Shown here piece after piece: positions 61,295 through 64,000 of a stretch of DNA of 64,000 nt. The DNA is from CBDFLA01 sp965248915 (GTDB lineage Bacteria; Pseudomonadota; Alphaproteobacteria; M2410): assembly GCA_965248915.1 (NCBI GenBank), contig OZ252216.1, forward strand, positions 496,001 to 560,000, given 5' to 3'. The notes beneath the pieces are model-generated. The model made no database searches. It was not told the DNA's origin and saw nothing but the letters and a program-made list of their open reading frames with translations. Position 1 is the first letter of the stretch; the number at the start of each line of letters is the position of its first letter. Both the position numbers and the translations under genes were made by a program.

Positions 61295-61957
61295 TCAAGC
61301 GTCAACCAAAACCCGCCACACACTGGTGTTTCGCACGTCATTGTCTTCCAGCTCACGCGTTGTCTGCACCGCATAAGAAACGAGTTTTTTGACCCCCTGA
61401 TTGGGGAGGTAAGTCCGGCCCGGATCACCAATCAGAACCAAGGTGCCTTGAGTTGCCTGCGCCCGCAGCCAAGCTTCAACCCGGTCAGCAAGAGGCCGCT
61501 CGTAGCAAATATCGCCGGCCAAAATCACATCCCAAAGAGCGTCTTTCTGTCCGACAATGTCATCTGAGATTGTCTCGACGGCCATTCCATTGAGCTCGGC
61601 ATTGATTTCCGCCGCACTGCAGGCAAGCGGGTCAACGTCATTTGCTGTCACCGCCGCCGCGCCCGCCAGAGCCGCCGCGATAGCGCAAATACCTGATCCA
61701 CAAGCAAAATCCAGTACCCGCTTACCCTTTACCAAGTCTGGGTTGTCGAGCACATAGCGAGATAAGGCTTGCCCACCTGCCCAAGCAAAGGCCCAAAAGG
61801 GCGGAGGCAACCCTTGCTCCTCAAGCTGTTCTTCCGTCATCTGCCAGATGGGAACAATCTGGTCTGCGACCCGCAAGTTGATTTCGCCGACCAGAGGCGT
61901 TGGTTGAGCCACAGTATTCTCTAAGATGAAGGTCTTGGGGTCTTCCAGTGGTCTCAT
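61295..61957 (-). CDS. Class I SAM-dependent methyltransferase (ETFB-lysine-type)
   Basis: A 220-aa methyltransferase with AdoMet motif I in VLDFACGSGICAIAAALAGA (about 81-100) and NDVDPLACSAA (about 105-115). The FWAFAWAGGQALSRYVLDNP region is typical of the METTL20/ETFB-lysine-methyltransferase branch found in alphaproteobacteria, so a protein-lysine substrate is plausible. Its start overlaps the desaturase stop by 4 nt, and it lies 63 bp before ubiD. Confidence 0.85.
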   Translation of the reverse strand: MRPLEDPKTFILENTVAQPTPLVGEINLRVADQIVPIWQMTEEQLEEQGLPPPFWAFAWAGGQALSRYVLDNPDLVKGKRVLDFACGSGICAIAAALAGAAAVTANDVDPLACSAAEINAELNGMAVETISDDIVGQKDALWDVILAGDICYERPLADRVEAWLRAQATQGTLVLIGDPGRTYLPNQGVKKLVSYAVQTTRELEDNDVRNTSVWRVLVDA

Positions 61958-62955
61958 GCGGCCTTGCCGCCTCGACTATACATGTCGGCAAAGTGTTCAT
62001 CGTTTCCACGGCCATCATTTGGGTCTAAGTCGTCTTCTGGTTTAGACGTGACCAATTTCAAAACGTCACTATATCCATGCGCGATTTCGATCTTTTCGTG
62101 AAATCCTCGAGCGCCAAGTAACTTGTGCGCCATTGGAAGGTTGTAACATGGCACATACATCATCATGTGATGTTCGACGTGGTAGTTCACGAAATAAGGG
62201 GCGAGAATTGTCCTAATGAAAGGTCCGACAACCGTAGTCCTAGCATTTAGATAGATGTCGTCATGGTCAGGGACCATGGCATGCTCAGCAATATTCCGGA
62301 TACGGATTATGAGTTGGTGCCAGGTCACGAAGGGAAGCAGCCACAAGGCAAAATAGAGATACCAGTGCCCCGCGAGCGCAAGGCCCGACAACAAAAGCGC
62401 GTTGACAAGTATCGGACCGCCAAGTTTCGAAATGAAGTGCTTCGCACGCTTGGCGACCGGCAAGTCTTTTGGACCTAAGGCCGCGCGCACTTGTGCTTTT
62501 CGTTGTTTGAACGCGGTTTGGCCGGTGAGATCGCGGATTATCTTTCGCCGCATGCTAGCCTTGGTCACCGGGAAGGGCAGAGACAATGACAGATCTGGGT
62601 CCTTGTCGGTTTGCGTAAACCGGTGGTGTTTGAGGTGATAAGCGCGGTACGTCCAAGTTTCTGAAAAGACAGGATAAGCGCACAACCACTGGCTCACCCA
62701 ATTGTTCAGCGCTCGGGTTTTAAACAACACGCCATGCGATCCGTCGTGCATGAGAACCGCCAATCCCAACTGACGCCCTCCGATAATCACAACTGCGATC
62801 AAAAAGGTCAGCGGATTGGGCATCCAAGCAAACAGAGCCATTGAGCCAAGGATGAGACCCCAAGCGTGCAGCACTAGCCACGCGGCTTTCAGGTCAGATC
62901 TTGCGCTAACTTGTTTGATTTCTTCGCGCGGGAGGTAACGGGCTGCTTTGCTCAT
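61954..62955 (-). CDS. Fatty acid desaturase
   Basis: About 333 aa, membrane di-iron desaturase with about four to six helices. The three histidine boxes are present: HDGSH, HLKHH and HVEHH. It inserts a double bond into lipid acyl chains using oxygen and electrons. The ATG at 62955 is preferred; a start at 62991 adds 12 residues not seen in the family. It is coupled to the methyltransferase by a 4-nt overlap. Confidence 0.93.
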   Translation of the reverse strand: MSKAARYLPREEIKQVSARSDLKAAWLVLHAWGLILGSMALFAWMPNPLTFLIAVVIIGGRQLGLAVLMHDGSHGVLFKTRALNNWVSQWLCAYPVFSETWTYRAYHLKHHRFTQTDKDPDLSLSLPFPVTKASMRRKIIRDLTGQTAFKQRKAQVRAALGPKDLPVAKRAKHFISKLGGPILVNALLLSGLALAGHWYLYFALWLLPFVTWHQLIIRIRNIAEHAMVPDHDDIYLNARTTVVGPFIRTILAPYFVNYHVEHHMMMYVPCYNLPMAHKLLGARGFHEKIEIAHGYSDVLKLVTSKPEDDLDPNDGRGNDEHFADMYSRGGKAA

Positions 62956-63008
62956 GGAGAATAGAATACGCTGCTTTGGCGACGAGCGCAAAACACCTCG
63001 CGCTGGGA

Positions 63009-63953
63009 CTAGAAGAAAAGTCCAAGTCCGATCGATACTGCCAAAATTGCGCCGAAGTCTCGATTGGACTTAAACACCGCCAGGCAATTGGCAGAATTCT
63101 CAATATCCACGCGTCGAATTTGACGGAGCAGGTGGTACCCACAGGCAATGAGTCCGAAATAGAACCCTATTCCCAATTGTCCGACAGCGCCGGCCACCAA
63201 GAAGAGCGCGAGCGCCGCTCCGTAAAAAACGCCGAGCCAGTATTTGGTTCGATTACCCAACCGGAGGGCCGTTGATTTTACACCAGCCAGTAAGTCGTCT
63301 TCCTTGTCTTGATGAGCGTAAATTGTGTCATAGCCGACCGTCCATAAAATAGCCCCCAGATAAAGAAGAAGGGGAGCAGGCGACAACGTATTAGTGAGGG
63401 CCGCGTATCCAATGAGCGCACCCCAATTGAACGTAAGGCCAAGCCAGATCTGCGGCCAGTAGGTCAATCGTTTCATAAACGGGTAGACAGCGATGAGTGC
63501 CAAGGATCCGAGCCCAAGCCAAACTGCAAACGAGGTGAGCGATAGGAGAACCGCAAGGCCAATCAATGCAAGGCCGCTCAAAAACAACCAGGCTTGAATT
63601 AGGCTCACCTGTCCGCTCGGCAGGGGCCGCGATCTTGTGCGCTCGACCGCTGCATCAATTTCGCGATCGACAATGTCGTTGTAGGTGCATCCGGCCCCGC
63701 GCATTACAAAGGCGCCGATCCCAAACAGAACTGTCAGGCGCGCAATCTCAAGGAGTGACACAGGATGCACTGAAAGCGCCAAGAGAAGACTCCAAAGGCA
63801 CGGCCAAAGAAGCAACCAAGTTCCAATGGGACGATCCGCGCGCGCCAGACGCAAGTAGGGGCGCGTGAAAGCTGGCGCAAAACGATCCACCCAATTCAAC
63901 GGCGTGGCGTCAGAAACGCGGCTCTCAATTGTGGGTTCGCTTGGCGGGGCCAT
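63009..63953 (-). CDS. ubiA: 4-hydroxybenzoate polyprenyltransferase
   Basis: A 314-aa membrane prenyltransferase with about nine helices and the two Asp-rich motifs of the family: NDIVDREIDAAVERT (about 86-100) and the second one in GYDTIYAHQDKEDD (about 205-218). It attaches the polyprenyl tail to 4-hydroxybenzoate in ubiquinone synthesis. It is the upstream gene of the minus-strand group ubiA-desaturase-methyltransferase-ubiD, so ubiA and ubiD are likely coregulated. Confidence 0.95.
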   Translation of the reverse strand: MAPPSEPTIESRVSDATPLNWVDRFAPAFTRPYLRLARADRPIGTWLLLWPCLWSLLLALSVHPVSLLEIARLTVLFGIGAFVMRGAGCTYNDIVDREIDAAVERTRSRPLPSGQVSLIQAWLFLSGLALIGLAVLLSLTSFAVWLGLGSLALIAVYPFMKRLTYWPQIWLGLTFNWGALIGYAALTNTLSPAPLLLYLGAILWTVGYDTIYAHQDKEDDLLAGVKSTALRLGNRTKYWLGVFYGAALALFLVAGAVGQLGIGFYFGLIACGYHLLRQIRRVDIENSANCLAVFKSNRDFGAILAVSIGLGLFF

Positions 63954-64000
63954 CGGCTTAGTCTATCCAGCAGACGAATCGTTGATATCGAAAATTCATG

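Overview
This window reads as a contiguous piece of an alphaproteobacterial chromosome, probably from a marine or aquatic Rhizobiales/Parvibaculales-like lineage; that placement is inference, since no rRNA gene is present. Family evidence for the class: a DUF2093 gene after xseA, a DUF4170 gene beside cysQ and pmbA, a DUF3035/BamF-type lipoprotein after lspA, a TipF-like degenerate EAL protein, HrcA/CIRCE control of groESL, and a Kdo-lipid A gene run. Coding density is high: about 63 protein genes, no gene-free gap above about 300 bp, and no tRNA, rRNA, insertion sequence or CRISPR array that I could see.

Layout. 0-9.5 kb: accessory metabolism (phenylpyruvate/indolepyruvate-type decarboxylase, TPR lipoprotein, membrane-anchored hydrolase, GST, a lipid-anchored cytochrome c with an exported lactone oxidase, D-cysteine desulfhydrase-like enzyme). 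9.55-11.13 kb: a compact XRE / ImmA-IrrE / 62-aa protein module bounded by a perfect 22-bp direct repeat; the right copy lies in the groEL terminator. 11.1-13.3 kb: groES-groEL with CIRCE and a sigma70-like promoter. 13.4-18.4 kb: small membrane or exported proteins and an MFS transporter. 18.4-23.9 kb: a PLP enzyme, two tandem TldD-like metalloproteases and a TldE partner. 23.9-25 kb: a CRP-family regulator, a perfect CRP-type palindrome and a candidate sRNA. 25-31.4 kb: lipoproteins, SDR, OmpA-family protein, ChaC, TipF-like protein, HAD phosphatase, PhaJ-like hydratase.

31.5-48.7 kb is mostly housekeeping: ribF, ileS-lspA-bamF-like, pgi-mutL, rsmD, rluB, tadA, an acyl-CoA dehydrogenase convergent with an APH-like kinase (the split form of ACAD10/11), purD, xseA-DUF2093-M23 peptidase. 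48.7-57.2 kb is a minus-strand envelope block in transcription order pmbA, cysQ, DUF4170, msbA, DUF374 acyltransferase, waaA, lpxK, lpxL-like; most of these appear to start with GTG or TTG. 57.3-64 kb: a possible cysteine-protease-fold lipoprotein, a PEP-CTERM protein behind a sigma54-type promoter, MAPEG and monooxygenase proteins, ubiD, a methyltransferase, a fatty acid desaturase and ubiA.

The candidates most worth following are the repeat-bounded XRE/ImmA/small-protein module, the CRP-site-driven candidate sRNA beside the CRP-family gene, and the sigma54-type promoter of the PEP-CTERM gene. Starts were adjusted by eye from ribosome-binding sites and family N termini. All functional calls come from motif recognition; no database search was run.
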